From Lycorma delicatula (taxonomy: Eukaryota; Arthropoda; Insecta; Hemiptera; Fulgoridae), in NCBI RefSeq assembly GCF_047948215.1, contig NC_134465.1, forward strand, positions 19,798,022-19,862,021: a stretch of DNA of 64,000 bases, in the 5' to 3' direction. Position 1 is the stretch's first letter. Each line of letters starts with the position of its first letter. Position numbers and translations under genes: made by a program. Shown one piece after another: positions 13,780 to 24,424 of the stretch. The notes beneath the pieces were generated by a model that had not been told where the DNA came from, did no database searches, and saw only the letters and a program-made list of their open reading frames with translations.

Positions 13780-14395
13780 TGGCTGCAGTTAACCAGACGG
13801 AAATTGAAGTTGTTATCCATTTTCTGTACGCATGGAGTAGTACAGTGGAAATAATTTGGAATGCGTAATGCCTCTTTAACCGACTGGAAAAATTTTGGAA
13901 GGGATGTCTTTCTTTTTTCCTATTTAGCTTCCGGGAATTACCGTAAGGTATTACTTTAGAGGAAGAATGGGGATGATATGTACGAGTGTAAATGAAATGT
14001 AGTCTTGTACATTCTTAGTTCGAACATTCCTGAGATTTGTGGTTAATTGAAACCCGACCACAAAAGAATACCGGTATCCATAATCTAGTATTAAAATCCA
14101 TATACAAGTAACAACTGCCTTTACTAGGACATGAACGCTGGAACTCTCGACTTCCAAATCAGCTGAGCGAAGAAGTGTTCATCACTAGAGCAACCCGGTG
14201 GGTTAAACGATGGTGGTGTAGTGGACACCGTAATGTAGTGGAATGTCTGCGGACATGTTACTCCGTAATCCAATAATACTAGGCGGGAATGGTCTGAACG
14301 TGGAAATAGAACAATTTCTTTTTTCAAGACGTAAATACAATGTGGGGACTACACTCTCAGCAGCGGGTATTAGCGGGAATTTGTAGAGAAGAAAT
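13780..14395 (+). pseudogene. Merlin-type (ISXO2/IS1016-like DDE) transposase relic, split by a SINE
   Basis: Downstream of the SINE, the plus strand from about 14207 gives ADMLLRNPIILGGNG, NVEIEQFLFSRRKYNVG, and in another frame VLAGICREE. This follows the pattern GGxxxxVEIDExxFxRRKYxRG...WVFGGxxRE known for Merlin/IS1016-like transposases. The acidic residue after VEI is Glu instead of the usual Asp. Upstream of the SINE, about 13790-13895 gives a hydrophobic segment (VVIHFLYAWS) plausible for the family's preceding region. The sequence breaks at 14393, where a short transposon copy begins. Frameshifts, stops and two insertions show it is dead. Assignment rests on remembered motifs. A second relic lies at 36410-36900. 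Confidence 0.6.
13908..14204 (-). mobile_element. tRNA-derived SINE, family A, copy 2
   Basis: Minus-strand head CCACCGGGTTGCTCTAGTG with a slightly altered A box, B box region near CAGCGTTCATGTCC, body GGTTTCAATTAACCACAAAT and GTACAAGACTACA, tail TAATTCCCGGAAGC and AAAAAGAAAG. It interrupts the Merlin-type transposase. No clean target duplication was seen. Confidence 0.85.
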
Positions 14396-14806
14396 CTGAT
14401 ATGGGCACCACATAACTTCCTTGTACGCCTATTGAATTACATATACACTTTTTTTTTTTTTAATGAGAAGTACATAACATTTTATTTCATTAATAACTTC
14501 TGATATTTTTTCTATTTTTGTTATTATTTATTGTAATTTTTTTTTACAATCATATGTAATAATTATTAATAAATCAATATAATTAAATTTAAAAAAAAAG
14601 TTAAAAAACAAAACAGGAGATGAAAACTGATTCGAACCGACATGCCTTTCTGTTCGAAGATCTAAATATTTAATTAAAGTTTTATTTTGCTTTGACTCTG
14701 GAACTGGTGAAAATAAGTATCACTTATTAAAACGTCTCAATTAGGGCTTATTACTGCAGTTAATAAAAAGTTCAAAATCCATTTGGGCTTTTTTAGAGAC
14801 TATAAA
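14393..14806 (-). mobile_element. Short transposon-like repeat family E, copy 1 (truncated)
   Basis: Family E is a ~0.6-kb AT-rich repeat with CTTCCTTGTACG near both ends. On the minus strand this copy ends with TAGGCGTACAAGGAAGTTATGTGGTGCC and contains the ATTTAATTATATTGATTTATT block. It is truncated near 14806. It begins directly after the Merlin relic's GICREE segment. Confidence 0.75.
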
Positions 14807-15275
14807 TTATCAAAAACCGTATTAAAAAAATGTTTTATTTAAATTAGAAACTTATTTCATCTATTTTTATTTCTCTGGCACCATAGTTTAATAGCTATGT
14901 TTGCAAAGTAGAAAGTATGATAATCAGCCCAAAACTGGGGTATAAGTTTTTTTTCACTTCTCGAGGTTTCAGATCCAGGGATGTTCAAAAAACAAATCAA
15001 AAATGGGGAGTAATACGTAAGTTACCTACGTAAGTATACTTACGTAGGTATGTGTTTGAAGCTTAATCATTTTTAAAATAACAATCTGATTTTGATGAAT
15101 TTTGGCACACAGACTCGTGTATATAGGACAATTTTTTGGTTTAGGTTTGGGGTTAATATATCCAGGGGATGGGGTAGATAATTTCTTGGGGTCAATTTTC
15201 TCAAAAATTTGCAAACATAGCCCCACTTTTTATTAAGCTCAGTACAGGCATGCGTGCTTATATTATCATTTTAAA
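14807..15275. other. AT-rich stretch between two family E copies
   Basis: No gene recognised. Contains a short near-palindrome of TACGTAAGTTACCTACGTAAG and TACTTACGTAGG at about 15014-15050. Confidence 0.45.
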
Positions 15276-15866
15276 AAAATCTGATATGGCACCACATAAT
15301 TTCTTTGTACGCCTACTAAATTGTATATACACATTTTTTTTTTTAAATGAAAAGTATAAAAAATTTTATTTCATTAATAACTTCCGATATTTTTTCATAA
15401 TTTTATTTTTATTGTTATTATTATTGAATTATTATTTATTGTAATTTTTTTTACAATCAGAGGTTAATAATTAAATATTAATAAATCAATATATTTAGAT
15501 TAGAAAAAAAGTTACAAAAGAAAGGAGATGAAGTCGGATTTGAACCGATGAGCCTTCCTTTTGTAAGATCCAATAATTTCATTAATTAACATTTTTTTAG
15601 GCATAACTATGGAATCAATGAAAATAAGTATCAGTTATGATATATCGTTGAAAAGCTCTCAATCAGGGCTTGTTACTGCAGTTAAGAAGAAATCCAAAAT
15701 CCAAATAGTTTTGGATTTTGAGTTTTTTAGATACTTGGGTTCAGTCGATTGCAATCAAAAGGAAGGTGCACAACTAGATGTTACAATAGTCATAAATCCA
15801 AAATTTCAACATCCTACGGCTAATCGGTTTTGACTTATGCGAGATAGTACGTACAGACGTCACGCC
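15276..15866 (-). mobile_element. Short transposon-like repeat family E, copy 2
   Basis: A near-full copy in reverse orientation. The end ATCTGATATGGCACCACAT is followed by TTTGTACGCC, with the interior marker GGACTATTGTAACATCTAG equivalent at 15775-15800 and CGTCACGCC at the far end. The 74-residue frame at 15609-15833 lies wholly inside it and is not a gene. Confidence 0.8.
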
Positions 15867-15968
15867 AAAGGGGGGAGCTCGCTTCGAACACCATTCCCGT
15901 CTAGTCAGAGTGCTCTGCCCCTTGGATCCCGCAGTGTTCGTTATCCTCGTGGTTGTGAAAATAATACT
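15867..15968 (-). repeat. Dispersed repeat family I, copy 1
   Basis: The minus strand reads ACAACCACGAGGATAACGAA, GGGCAGAGCACTC, TAGACGGGAATGG and TTCGAAGCGAGC. The plus strand at 56095-56240 has the same order. It abuts family E copy 2. Confidence 0.65.
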
Positions 15969-16260
15969 AATAAATAACGATAAAAAGCATTCAGGGTGAG
16001 AAATATTTATGCGTTTGGTAAAATATTTTCAAACATTGGTGATAAAAAAAATAAAAATTGCCACTGTACTTTTATTAGAAGTACTTTTAGAAGTAACTCA
16101 TATTAAATGAACATAAATTCCAATTTTCCACGTTTTAGTTCATAAAAACTGTTGAGCAATTTGTTTTATAATTGAGCATTTTTTTTATAACTGGAAATAT
16201 ATATTTCATTTACAGATTGGTTGAAATCAATAGATTTTGTTAATTTGTGATTATAATTAG
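15969..16260. other. AT-rich flank of the hAT-type locus
   Basis: No gene recognised. The last eight bases, ATAATTAG (16253-16260), may be the left target duplication of the hAT-type element that starts at 16261. Confidence 0.5.
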
Positions 16261-16439
16261 CAGTGGCGGCTCGCGTATAGGCACTGTGGAACTGCAACGC
16301 CTCCTATTTCCACACGATATTAACATTTAATATAACGAGTCCTTTTTTCTTTAATCTTTCTGTATATTTATACAATATATAATCGTTAAACTTAATGTTA
16401 GTAGCCATCACCCAGTTTACGAGAAAGATGCAAAAATAT

Positions 16440-16696
16440 TTGTATGGAACTGTGCGCTTCACAGTTCCACCGGCGTGGTGTTTGGCTGTTGTGCGCAAGC
16501 GCACATAGGAAGTTGCACGCGAGACTGCAAGGGAGAGAGCACTGTCGCTCCCGCAGTTCCGACCCTGGCGTGCTGATAGAAGGTAGTTTTTTTAATCCGC
16601 GTGCGTATAGAACGTTCCTTGTTCCTTCCCTTTTCCAGTTTAGTCGGTGCAAGGAATATGAAACCGGTTTAGTTTTTTTTCAGTATTGATCAGAAG
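16440..16696 (+). promoter_or_regulatory. GC-rich promoter-like leader upstream of the amphiphysin exon
   Basis: GC- and CpG-rich relative to the AT-rich surroundings. TGCGCAAGCGCA at 16492-16503 differs by one base from the NRF-1/Ewg consensus and lies in the inverted repeat GTGCGC-AA-GCGCAC. No clear TATA box is seen. The region ends in a T-rich stretch and CAGTATTGATCAGAAG before the ATG. That it is promoter or 5'UTR of Amph is inferred from position; transcription is not shown by sequence. Confidence 0.4.
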
Positions 16697-16765
16697 ATGG
16701 CGGAAAGTAACGGCTCTCTGATTGTCAAATCTGTCCAAAAACACGCTGGAAGAGCGAAAGAGAAG
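16697..16765 (+). CDS. Amph: Amphiphysin first coding exon (BAR-domain N-terminal helix)
   Basis: Amphiphysin binds and curves membranes through its N-BAR domain, at endocytic sites or, in flies, at muscle T-tubules. This 23-codon exon starts with ATGGCGGAAAGT and encodes an amphipathic N-terminus containing KSVQKHAGRAKEK. That is the hallmark H0 helix of animal amphiphysins, which continues as I/VLQxLGK in known proteins. The exon ends in phase 0 at AAG|GTAATTAGT, a good splice donor. The known exon 1/exon 2 boundary in BIN1/amphiphysin genes falls at the same residue, after the EK. There are no stops or frameshifts. No exon 2 with the expected LGKxDxTxDE motif was recognised downstream. The exon lies inside a hAT-type element, so it may be a captured duplicate. 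Identity is secure; function of this copy is not. Confidence 0.8.
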
Positions 16766-17145
16766 GTAATTAGTAAAAACTAATTATGTATTTGTTTCTG
16801 TGTGCATAGAAATTTAAATTAAGCACCGTTGGACTACAATGTTTTTAAACGGACCTTTTATTAAGTTATTATCTAATAATATTAACAAATATTATCTGTA
16901 TTGACATTTTATAATATATTCGGTTAAACCGAATACGACTTTTAAGCACAATGTGCTTAAAAACCGTGTAACATATTCTTGAATGTGATAAAGTGTAGAA
17001 TTAGATTATTATCCTGCTTCCAGCTATTCTATTTGATTCATTTTCTCGGCTCTTTTATAGAAAATTTTAACCGTGCACTTGAAAAAGCCCAGAAAACACT
17101 TTTTGGAGCAGCAACCTCAAAAATTTTAGCTACAAGCTGCCACTG

Positions 17146-19305
17146 GTAACTAGTCTATAATTTTTCTGTCTAGTTTAAAAAACTTAAATTTTAAAATAAT
17201 TTTCAAAAGTAGTTTGAAGAAGCTTAAAGTAGGGCCTAACAAACGAAATATCTTAGAAAACAATGTATTGATGTCTAATATCTTAAGGCCGTGCGTCTGG
17301 ATTCAAATATTTGATTAAAACTATCATGTTGCTGCCGTTTGACTTTCGGCAATTTCATTGTTTTACGTTAGATTTTTAATATTGGTTTTATTTCGTAGTT
17401 AGCATCAGACGTTTTATATCGTTTTAGCTTTTAAGGTAAATTGTAATTTTAATTTTTAATTACTTGCTATAGTAATTCTGTGCCTGGGCGCTGATAACAA
17501 CACCTAGTTGTGCGCCCAGAAAAAAATTTAATTAATTGTTTTTTTGTTAGGGATCACTTCTTTAAAAATTTTCACTAAAACAGAGAAAGGAAGCTCCTAA
17601 AAAAATATTCGAAATTTGAAAATTTTAATGCTTAAATCTTATTTTGGTGTCTATCATTATCAAAAAAAAATCTCTTGATACTTTGTCTTCCAAATTTAAA
17701 AAAAGATTGGGAAATTAAAAAAAAAAATGTTTGATCTCAACGGTAACAAAACTAATTTTGTAATATATTAAAAGCACCTTTCTTAATACGGTAAAATTGT
17801 GCAAGAACATTAATTACTTTTGAAGATTATTTTATTTTAAAATTTCGTAGAATTTTTTACGATTTTATTTATTTTTTTACAACTTTATTTTACTTTTTTG
17901 ATTTTAATATATCTTTGTATACTTCTCTTCTTAGTTTTTTTTTTAATATTACATTACTGGATTCTGACCAGGTTAACCGGGAAAATTATGCAATACTTGC
18001 CAGTTTATTTTTAAATTTTATTCTTATTTTATTTTCTCTTATTTGTATTTTATTTATTAATTTTGAAAAAAATTAGTTTTTATGACTAATATAATTATAC
18101 TCGAAAAAAGCAGTTATAAGGCGGTATCAAATTGGTAAAAATCAATATTTTTTAAATAACAACTTTTACATCTTTTTGAAGAAAGGCAAAATAATAAATA
18201 ATTAAAATTAACCGAAGAAAAATTAAATGAAATAAAAAAAAGGAGAAATAAGACAGAAATATACAGAACACAATCAATTTAAATTTTCTCAAGATACTGA
18301 CATTGTAAGCCGAAAAAAAGAAATAAATATTGAAAGAAGAAACCCCTGACAGGCGTGTAAGAAAGAAACCAAATAAGAGGTTGAACATTCATAACAAGGA
18401 CGTAAAAAAAAAGAATCAAAATCAGTGAAAAGAAATTGTGCTCCTCTATTTTCTTACAGTATCTATCCGATGAAACCTATCAAACAGGCAAGGCAATTCA
18501 TTTAAATAACAAGGCCTATTATAAATATATATCACGGTGAAATAATTCGATTTTATATTTTAGATAAGATGACTACCAATCGTTAAAGATAAATTATTAT
18601 GACGTTTACATCTTTTATTTCTCTTTCTCACTTGTGAATTGAATCGTTTAAACAGATATAAAGTTAATACAATTTATTTTCAATTTAAAATTTTGTACGC
18701 TTTCATATTTCATTAAATTTTAAATTCACACAATTTGTTTTTCTATTTTCCAATATTTCAAACGGTTATAAGCGCGTTCCGGTACAAAAATAAAAACACA
18801 TTCGCAAGTTTTCAATTATCAATTAGAAAAAAAGGTTCCGAAAGGCCTTCAATAAATCATGCAGCCATAAAATTGTATATTTTAGGCTTCTCTTTCTCTA
18901 TGCAAGTTCCATCAGGTTTTATAAAATTCCTTCACCCGGTTCTTACGTCAACCTTCCTTTAAGAATAGAATTTAAATTAAGAATAAAAGAAATAGATATT
19001 GTTGCTTGTTCGTCGTTCGACAAGGATAATGAGAAGCTAACAAATGTGAAAATTTCTTATAAATACGATTTATTACTATAAAAATTTATAAAATAAATAA
19101 TTGAAAAAGGAAATGACGCGACTATTCATAGGAATATCATCGAGGCATCTGAGGACTTTAAGTAACTTCGGTCTATATTATCACAGGAAAAAAAGAGTGA
19201 AAGATATATTAATCGCCTTACGCCTTTACGGAGGGGATGGCTATCCAAAAGAGCAATTTTTTTTGGTGATCTGAACGAATACGGAAAGGAACTAAATATA
19301 GATTG
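17146..19305. other. AT-rich stretch; small hairpin at 17484-17519
   Basis: If the exon at 16697 is the true Amph exon 1 this is intron 1, otherwise intergenic. CTGGGCGC (17484-17491) and GCGCCCAG (17512-17519) form a perfect 8-bp stem. The rest is AT-rich. No exon with an amphiphysin BAR motif was seen. Confidence 0.45.
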
Positions 19306-19309
19306 TTAA

Positions 19310-19710
19310 AGAGTGTTACTGAGAGAATTATTTGTACCGGTCAAAAATTTTGGGACGTTAGAAAAATAGAAGAGGGAAGGTTGTCGTCGGCTGTGGAGAA
19401 AGATGTGCTGCGCAGAAGTTGTGGAGTTTCTAGAAACAACGATTGATGTTTTGGAGGGAAGAAGACTACACTGGTACGGGCATTTTCGGAGAATGAAGGA
19501 GTATAAATCGTCTACGAGGATGTTGGAATAGACTCCAAGAGAGAGGAGGAAACGTGGACGACCACCAAAGCAGTGGATGTCTGGACTAATGGAGGCAATG
19601 ATTGAGAAGGAATTTGGAGGAAGAAAGTTGGCGAGATAGAAACGTTTGGTGGCTGGGATGTGAGAGGGCATTTATAGCTGTAAACACTCGGCTAGAATAA
19701 TAATAATATT
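19310..19710 (+). pseudogene. LINE 3' end, RT C-terminal fragment of a second LINE clade
   Basis: The plus strand reads RLHWYGHFRRMKEY, then after a stop TPRERRKRGRPPKQWM, then GLMEAMIEKEFGGRKLAR. This is the order RLxWYGHxxRM...GRPxxRW known at the ends of many LINE polyproteins. The element ends in (AATAAT)n at about 19698-19720, a microsatellite-like tail found in some LINE clades. Clade differs from the 5.8-kb family, whose motif is FFHVLRM. Minus-strand frame 19306-19671 is a shadow. Confidence 0.8.
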
Positions 19711-19756
19711 AATAGTAATATATAATAAATAGAAAATAATTCAAATTAAAAAAAAT

Positions 19757-20399
19757 CCCTTTCGGCACGCCGGAAGGCGGAGGTAGATTTCACCGGTGCT
19801 AACTAGGGGATAAAAAAGGGGACAATGGTTGTATGTGAAAAAAAGTTTCACATGCTTAGCACACGACAAGCCCACCTTACAATTCCAGCAACATTTTGGT
19901 CGTACCTTGACGTAAGGTTTGGTTGGTCATATCAAAAGTTTTTCAGACAAATGTTTTAGGTAACGTTTAGAGAACTAACCAACATTTTAAACCGATTCGA
20001 TACTGTGCCTATTAAGGGAGGTATGATTTTTTTTGTCTTCGAAACCCCATTTTTTCCACCCCCTAGCTCAATGGTAAATGATATCAAAAAACTTTTCTTA
20101 TATAAGTTTTAGGCCCTTATCCAAAGAATAGTAAGAACTTTAAAAAATTCGATATTTTACTTAATATGAAAGTTACACCGATATTTTGTTTTCTAGAAAA
20201 AGCCAGGAGGGCTTTTTCGAAAAACTAAGAAAACTATAGCGATATTTTGCTTTTTGAAAATGACCCTTCATTTCCACCCCCATGGTCCGATTTTGGCCGT
20301 TAACGAACTCGACCGAGATTTTGGGACCAGTTATTTTTAAGAACATTTTGAAAGTGATTTGTGCAAAATTACGGCAGTTATCATGTCCACAAGAAAGTG

Positions 20400-20444
<45 letters not shown>

Positions 20445-20563
20445 TTTAAGCTGATGGTGGTTTTGTGGTCTGGGGGATGTGAAACGCGAAGATATGTCGA
20501 AATATTCTGGAAGTTGAATCATGGTATCCATTACAATAGGTAGCTTTCTTATGAAATCTACTT
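19757..20563 (+). repeat. Dispersed repeat family D, long copy
   Basis: One end is CCCTTTCGGCACGCCGGAAG followed by GGTAGATTTCACCGG; the other ends in CTTTCTTATGAAATCTACTT. An inverted copy lies at 54698-55412 and a fragment at 1-66. Conserved blocks include TCCGATTTTGGCCGTTAACG and ATCTCGGTCGAG-like words. A (TA)~20 tract sits at 20402-20440, whereas the other copy has a few TA units. It may be a non-autonomous transposon, but I found neither coding sequence nor target duplication. Confidence 0.85.
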
Positions 20564-20792
20564 AAAACAGAATTTATTTAACGTCAATTAAATTACAACT
20601 ACCAAAATGGAGTCCGATTTACTAAATGACTAATACTTTATAATGACTAATAGAAATTAATACTGCTTAACAATAATATAATAATGGATAAATCTAAAAT
20701 TTATAGAATTCACTTTCTGTAAATATTATTACTTTTACCGTTTACTAAAGAATTACCCTACACTTCAATAGAATACTGTCACTTTAGAATAC

Positions 20793-20960
20793 AGTAATCG
20801 TTTTTGAGTTACGCGAGATACATACGTACGTACGTGCAGACGTCACGCCGAAACCAGTCAAAATGGATTCAGGGATAGTCAAAATGTATATTTCCGTTAA
20901 AATCTGAAAAAATAAATTTTTCGTGATCCCAATAGTTCCTTCACTTCGTACAAGGAAGTA
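20793..20960 (-). mobile_element. Short transposon-like repeat family E, copy 3 (one end only)
   Basis: On the minus strand it begins TACTTCCTTGTACGAAGTGAAGG, continues with TTTCAGATTTTAACGG, TATTTTGACTATCCCTGAATC and CGTGACGTCTGCACGTAC, and ends in TAACTCAAAAACGATTA. The rest of the element is missing. Confidence 0.75.
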
Positions 20961-21902
20961 AACATTAGAAGAAAATTTCAAAATAGAATATCTGGCTTGC
21001 TGTCAGTATAGAAGATTGCAGAGACCCAATGCAGTTTCCCAATACCGACTGAAGACTTATCTTTAAAAATATGTAAAACAGATAATTGTATAATTAGACT
21101 GTAGTGTAATTAAACAGTCTAGAAACTTAATTTTAACACAACAGTAAAGGAAATTCATAGATAAAAAAAAATATAGGACAAATTTACTTAACTTACGATT
21201 TTTAATTTATTAAAAATCATTTTTTAGTAATTAGTATATAATAACTTCCACATAGATTTTATTTAATATTGTGGGTATCTTTATTTAGTTTAAAGGTCCA
21301 CTGTAGCTTTATCTTTATCGAGAATACTTTTCAATCTTACTCTTTCCTATAAAATGAGGGTAGATTAGGGTGTGTTTGCCTATCCGGTTGACCTATTTAC
21401 GTAGATCGGACGGCACTTAAGCTAAATTTCCACAAAATCGACTTAAACTGTCTAAAATATAACTGTTCAGTCAAAATTTTCAAATATTGTAAATTAAACC
21501 GTTTACAGGATATAATGTTAGAAGATACACACTCGTAAACGTGCACCCGATCGATGTATGTATGTTAGTTTTTCTAATACAGAATTTTCTAATTTAAATT
21601 TTTAGCATTTTTACTGTGGTTTTCAAATCGATGAGCTAGCCGTGTATTTTACACCTTCTCCGCGGGTACAAGACGTAAATTTTTTACAGATAGCCTTTTA
21701 TCCATTCAATTATTTACTAAAGTTGCCAGTAAAAAGAAAAATTAACGAAAAAAATAACCTCGTAAAATTTCTTTTTACTGAAAATAGATATTTTGCGTTA
21801 ATTTAAAAACAATATAACAAAGCGATTCGTGAAGAATCTAACAAACCTTAACGATTTAAATTATAAATAAATTTCATATAAATGTAGCTTATGTTTTTTT
21901 TT
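20961..21902. other. AT-rich stretch, nothing recognised
   Basis: No coding or structural feature supported on either strand. Confidence 0.45.
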
Positions 21903-22315
21903 ATACATTTGTAGTTTCCCCGCCACCCGAAGCCGAACACGCATTTAAGCGTAAACTCAGCTCCGGGAATGCCTTCGCCTCAAACTACCTCGGAAGGACG
22001 CCAGACAGCCAGGACTCGGTCTTGTTGCATACCGTGCCTCAAATGAGGAGTTCCCAAAAGGGATCACCCCACCGGGATGTTCCCTTTGAAGCCTCGGCTT
22101 ACCAGAAGGGAGGCGTCAAGGCCTTTTGTAACCCGCAAACGTATCCCTCACCGGGAATACGGTTCTACATTCCCCTCAATGGCATCTCCAAGACGTCCCA
22201 GTCTTTTTACTTACGGCAAAAGCGGGATGTTTTCTTCGATAATCGATTTCAATAAACCGACGCAAAACCTGCGTAACTTATTCAAATATATTGAAGAAGA
22301 TTGAGCCAGTATACG
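21903..22315 (+). repeat. GC-rich island of unknown origin
   Basis: A sharp rise in GC content with overlapping short reading frames (22022-22255 and 22077-22304) in two frames, both proline- and arginine-rich. Neither matches a family I know. Style resembles the untranslated ends of GC-rich LINEs such as 24425-24835, so a retroelement fragment is likeliest. There is no clear A tail or target duplication. Confidence 0.4.
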
Positions 22316-22354
22316 AGTAAATTATTAATTACTTTAAAAAATATTCTGTCAAAT

Positions 22355-22507
22355 TTTTAAAATAGGGCGTAAATACGGTGCACCCTAGCTCAAATCCAAC
22401 GCGATTTTGAAAGGCTTAACCGAAATTAAGCCGGGTTAAGCCTTTCAAATCGCGTTAGAATTGGCCTTGGACGCACCGTTTTCAAGTTACGCCCTTTTTT
22501 AAAAATT
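22355..22507. mobile_element. Perfect-type palindromic element (~65-bp arms)
   Basis: The left arm begins TTTTAAAATAGGGCGTAA and includes ACGGTGCA and CGCGATTTTGAAAGGCTTAA. The right arm is its reverse complement, ending TTACGCCCTTTTTTAAAA. Arms meet with only an ~11-base loop (GAAATTAAGCC). Such small hairpin elements are typical of foldback-type MITEs. Confidence 0.8.
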
Positions 22508-22548
22508 AAAAAATTTTTGGATTTAAAATTGGCTGGTGAGTGTGAGTG

Positions 22549-22580
<32 letters not shown>

Positions 22581-22945
22581 CCCCAGATATTATTATTATT
22601 ATGATCCATGGTACTGTCCGGTAAATAGAAAGTAAATACTTTAATCCATACGGGTAATTAGAACCTAATACTGTAACAAAATGTCCGGGCGCTAATCTAG
22701 ATCATACTCCAGGATGAGTAGCCAAAGATTTGGGGTGAATTACAAAATCTGAGAATTTAAAATCCAATTTTATACAACATTAAAAATATATGAAAGGAAT
22801 TTCTAATTCTTTTAGATATTACTAGAATTTTTCCTACGCTCAAAAAAAAAATATATATATATATAGTATAGTATATAAATAATTGTTTATTTTTATGTCG
22901 TAATACGCACAAAAAAAAAATATATATATATATAAATTGTTTATT
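22508..22945. other. AT-rich stretch with TA and ATT microsatellites
   Basis: (TA)n at about 22555-22580 and two near-identical AAAAAAAAATATATATATATA words at about 22842 and 22912. No gene recognised. Confidence 0.5.
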
Positions 22946-23600
22946 ACTTCCTTGTACGAAGTAAAGGAACCGAAAAATTTCGGTTTTCAGATTTCAACAG
23001 AAATATCCATTTTGACTATCCCTGAATCCATTTTAACTAGTTTAGTAGCGTGACGTCTGTACGTATTTTGCATAACTCAAAAGCGATTACCCGTTGGATG
23101 TTGAAATTTTGGATTTAGGACTATTATAACATCTAGTGTTGCACCTCCCTTTTTGATTGCAATCAACTGAACCAAAAAAGCCTAAAATCCAAAACAATTT
23201 TGATTTTGGACTTTTTCTTAACTTCAGTAATAAGTCCTTATTTAGAGCTTTTTCAACGATATATCATGAGTGGTACTTGTTTTCATTGATTCCAGAGTCA
23301 TAGACAAATGAAATTTTAATTAATGAAATGTTTGGATCTTACAAGGGGAAGAAATATCGGATCGAATCAGACTTAATCTGTTTTCATTTTTTAACTTTTT
23401 TTTTAAATTTAATTATGTTGATTTATTGATAATTATTAAAATGCGATTGTAAAAATGGTTTCACGATAAATAATAATAAAAAAAATGAAAAAATATCAGA
23501 AGTTATTAACGAAATAAAATTTTATGTACTTTTCATTTTAAAAAAATGTGTACATGTAATTTAATAGGCGTACAAAGAAGTCATGTGATGCCCAGATTTT
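22946..23600 (+). mobile_element. Short transposon-like repeat family E, fullest copy
   Basis: Starts ACTTCCTTGTACGAAG and ends GGCGTACAAAGAAGTCATGTG, so CTTCCTTGTACG lies inverted near both ends. Internal blocks shared with other copies: GATTTCAACAGAAATATCC, GCGTGACGTCTGTACG, TGTTGAAATTTTGGATTTAG, GGATCTTACAAGGGGAAG. No coding capacity. At ~650 bp it is long for a MITE but consistent with a non-autonomous DNA transposon. Confidence 0.8.
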
Positions 23601-24424
23601 TTTTTACATCATAATACGTTACCTGCGATGCAGTAACATTGGATTATTTTAAAAAAAAGAAAAATTATAATTTATTACTGTAATAGAACGTGAAAAGATC
23701 ACCGATTTCATAATTTTATAATCGTTAGTTTTAAAATACAAAATAAAACTTTTAGAATTTATAATATGAAAATTCACATGTTTTGAAATCAATTTTATAA
23801 TGGTAGAACGATTAAAAAAATATGGCTGAGAAGAACAAGATATGAAAAATAAATTTGGTCGCGGTGATAAGACAAAAAATTAAAAATTATTATTAAAACA
23901 TGAAAGAAAGAAAAAAATGTTTGCAGTTGTCCCGACATTACATATTTGGCTTGAAAAAAGAGATTTGTCTATACCACGTTCAAACCATTTTCGCCTATTA
24001 TTACGTGTCACGGAATAACACGTCCACACACACTTCTCTTACAAACTTTTTTCAATCTGTTACTGCGACACTAGTCATACTAAATTCTTTGTTACATAAA
24101 CATCTCTTACTCCGTGCACGCACGAAATAAACGACAATTTCCAATTTCTGTTTGCTGGATTGCAGATACCGCTTCTTCAACAAGTAGAATTGTGAAAATT
24201 TGTTTTACATAACACCACTTATATTCCCGGACGCTTAATATAAGAGATAATTCATCACCTGTTGGTAAAACCTACGATTATGTAAAATATCTTTGGGTTA
24301 TAAAAAAAAAACTAACATATTGTTGTCTATCTGGTAAATCACGGATTAACTTAATCAAACACATGTCGGATGAAAATAACGAATAGTAAAAAACGCAGAA
24401 ACACAATTGAGATAATTTTTTCCC
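23601..24424. other. AT-rich stretch, nothing recognised
   Basis: Short frames such as 23900-24130 have no known motif and ordinary composition for the region. No feature supported. Confidence 0.45.

Larger units (their letters stand above)
16261..17145 (+). mobile_element. hAT-type element carrying an amphiphysin first exon (candidate gene capture)
   Basis: The left end is CAGTGGCGGCTCG at 16261, a classic hAT terminal form. The right end, reversed, is CAGTGGCAGCTTG at 17145. Flanks ATAATTAG and GTAACTAG agree at 6 of 8 positions and both fit the hAT 8-bp pattern with T at position 2 and A at position 7. A subterminal hairpin TGGAACTGTG-CGCTT-CACAGTTCCA lies at 16444-16468. The right ~370 bases recur at 32467-32853 without the exon, showing that this part is repetitive. 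Between the ends lie a GC-rich leader and the amphiphysin exon. Capture by a hAT is the simplest reading; a real Amph first exon embedded in hAT-derived DNA is the alternative. Confidence 0.6.

Noticed and set aside
15609..15833. 74-residue plus-strand frame
   Set aside because: Falls entirely inside repeat family E, whose other copies do not keep the frame.
19306..19671. 121-residue minus-strand open frame
   Set aside because: The plus strand of the same interval carries clear LINE motifs, so the minus frame is a shadow.
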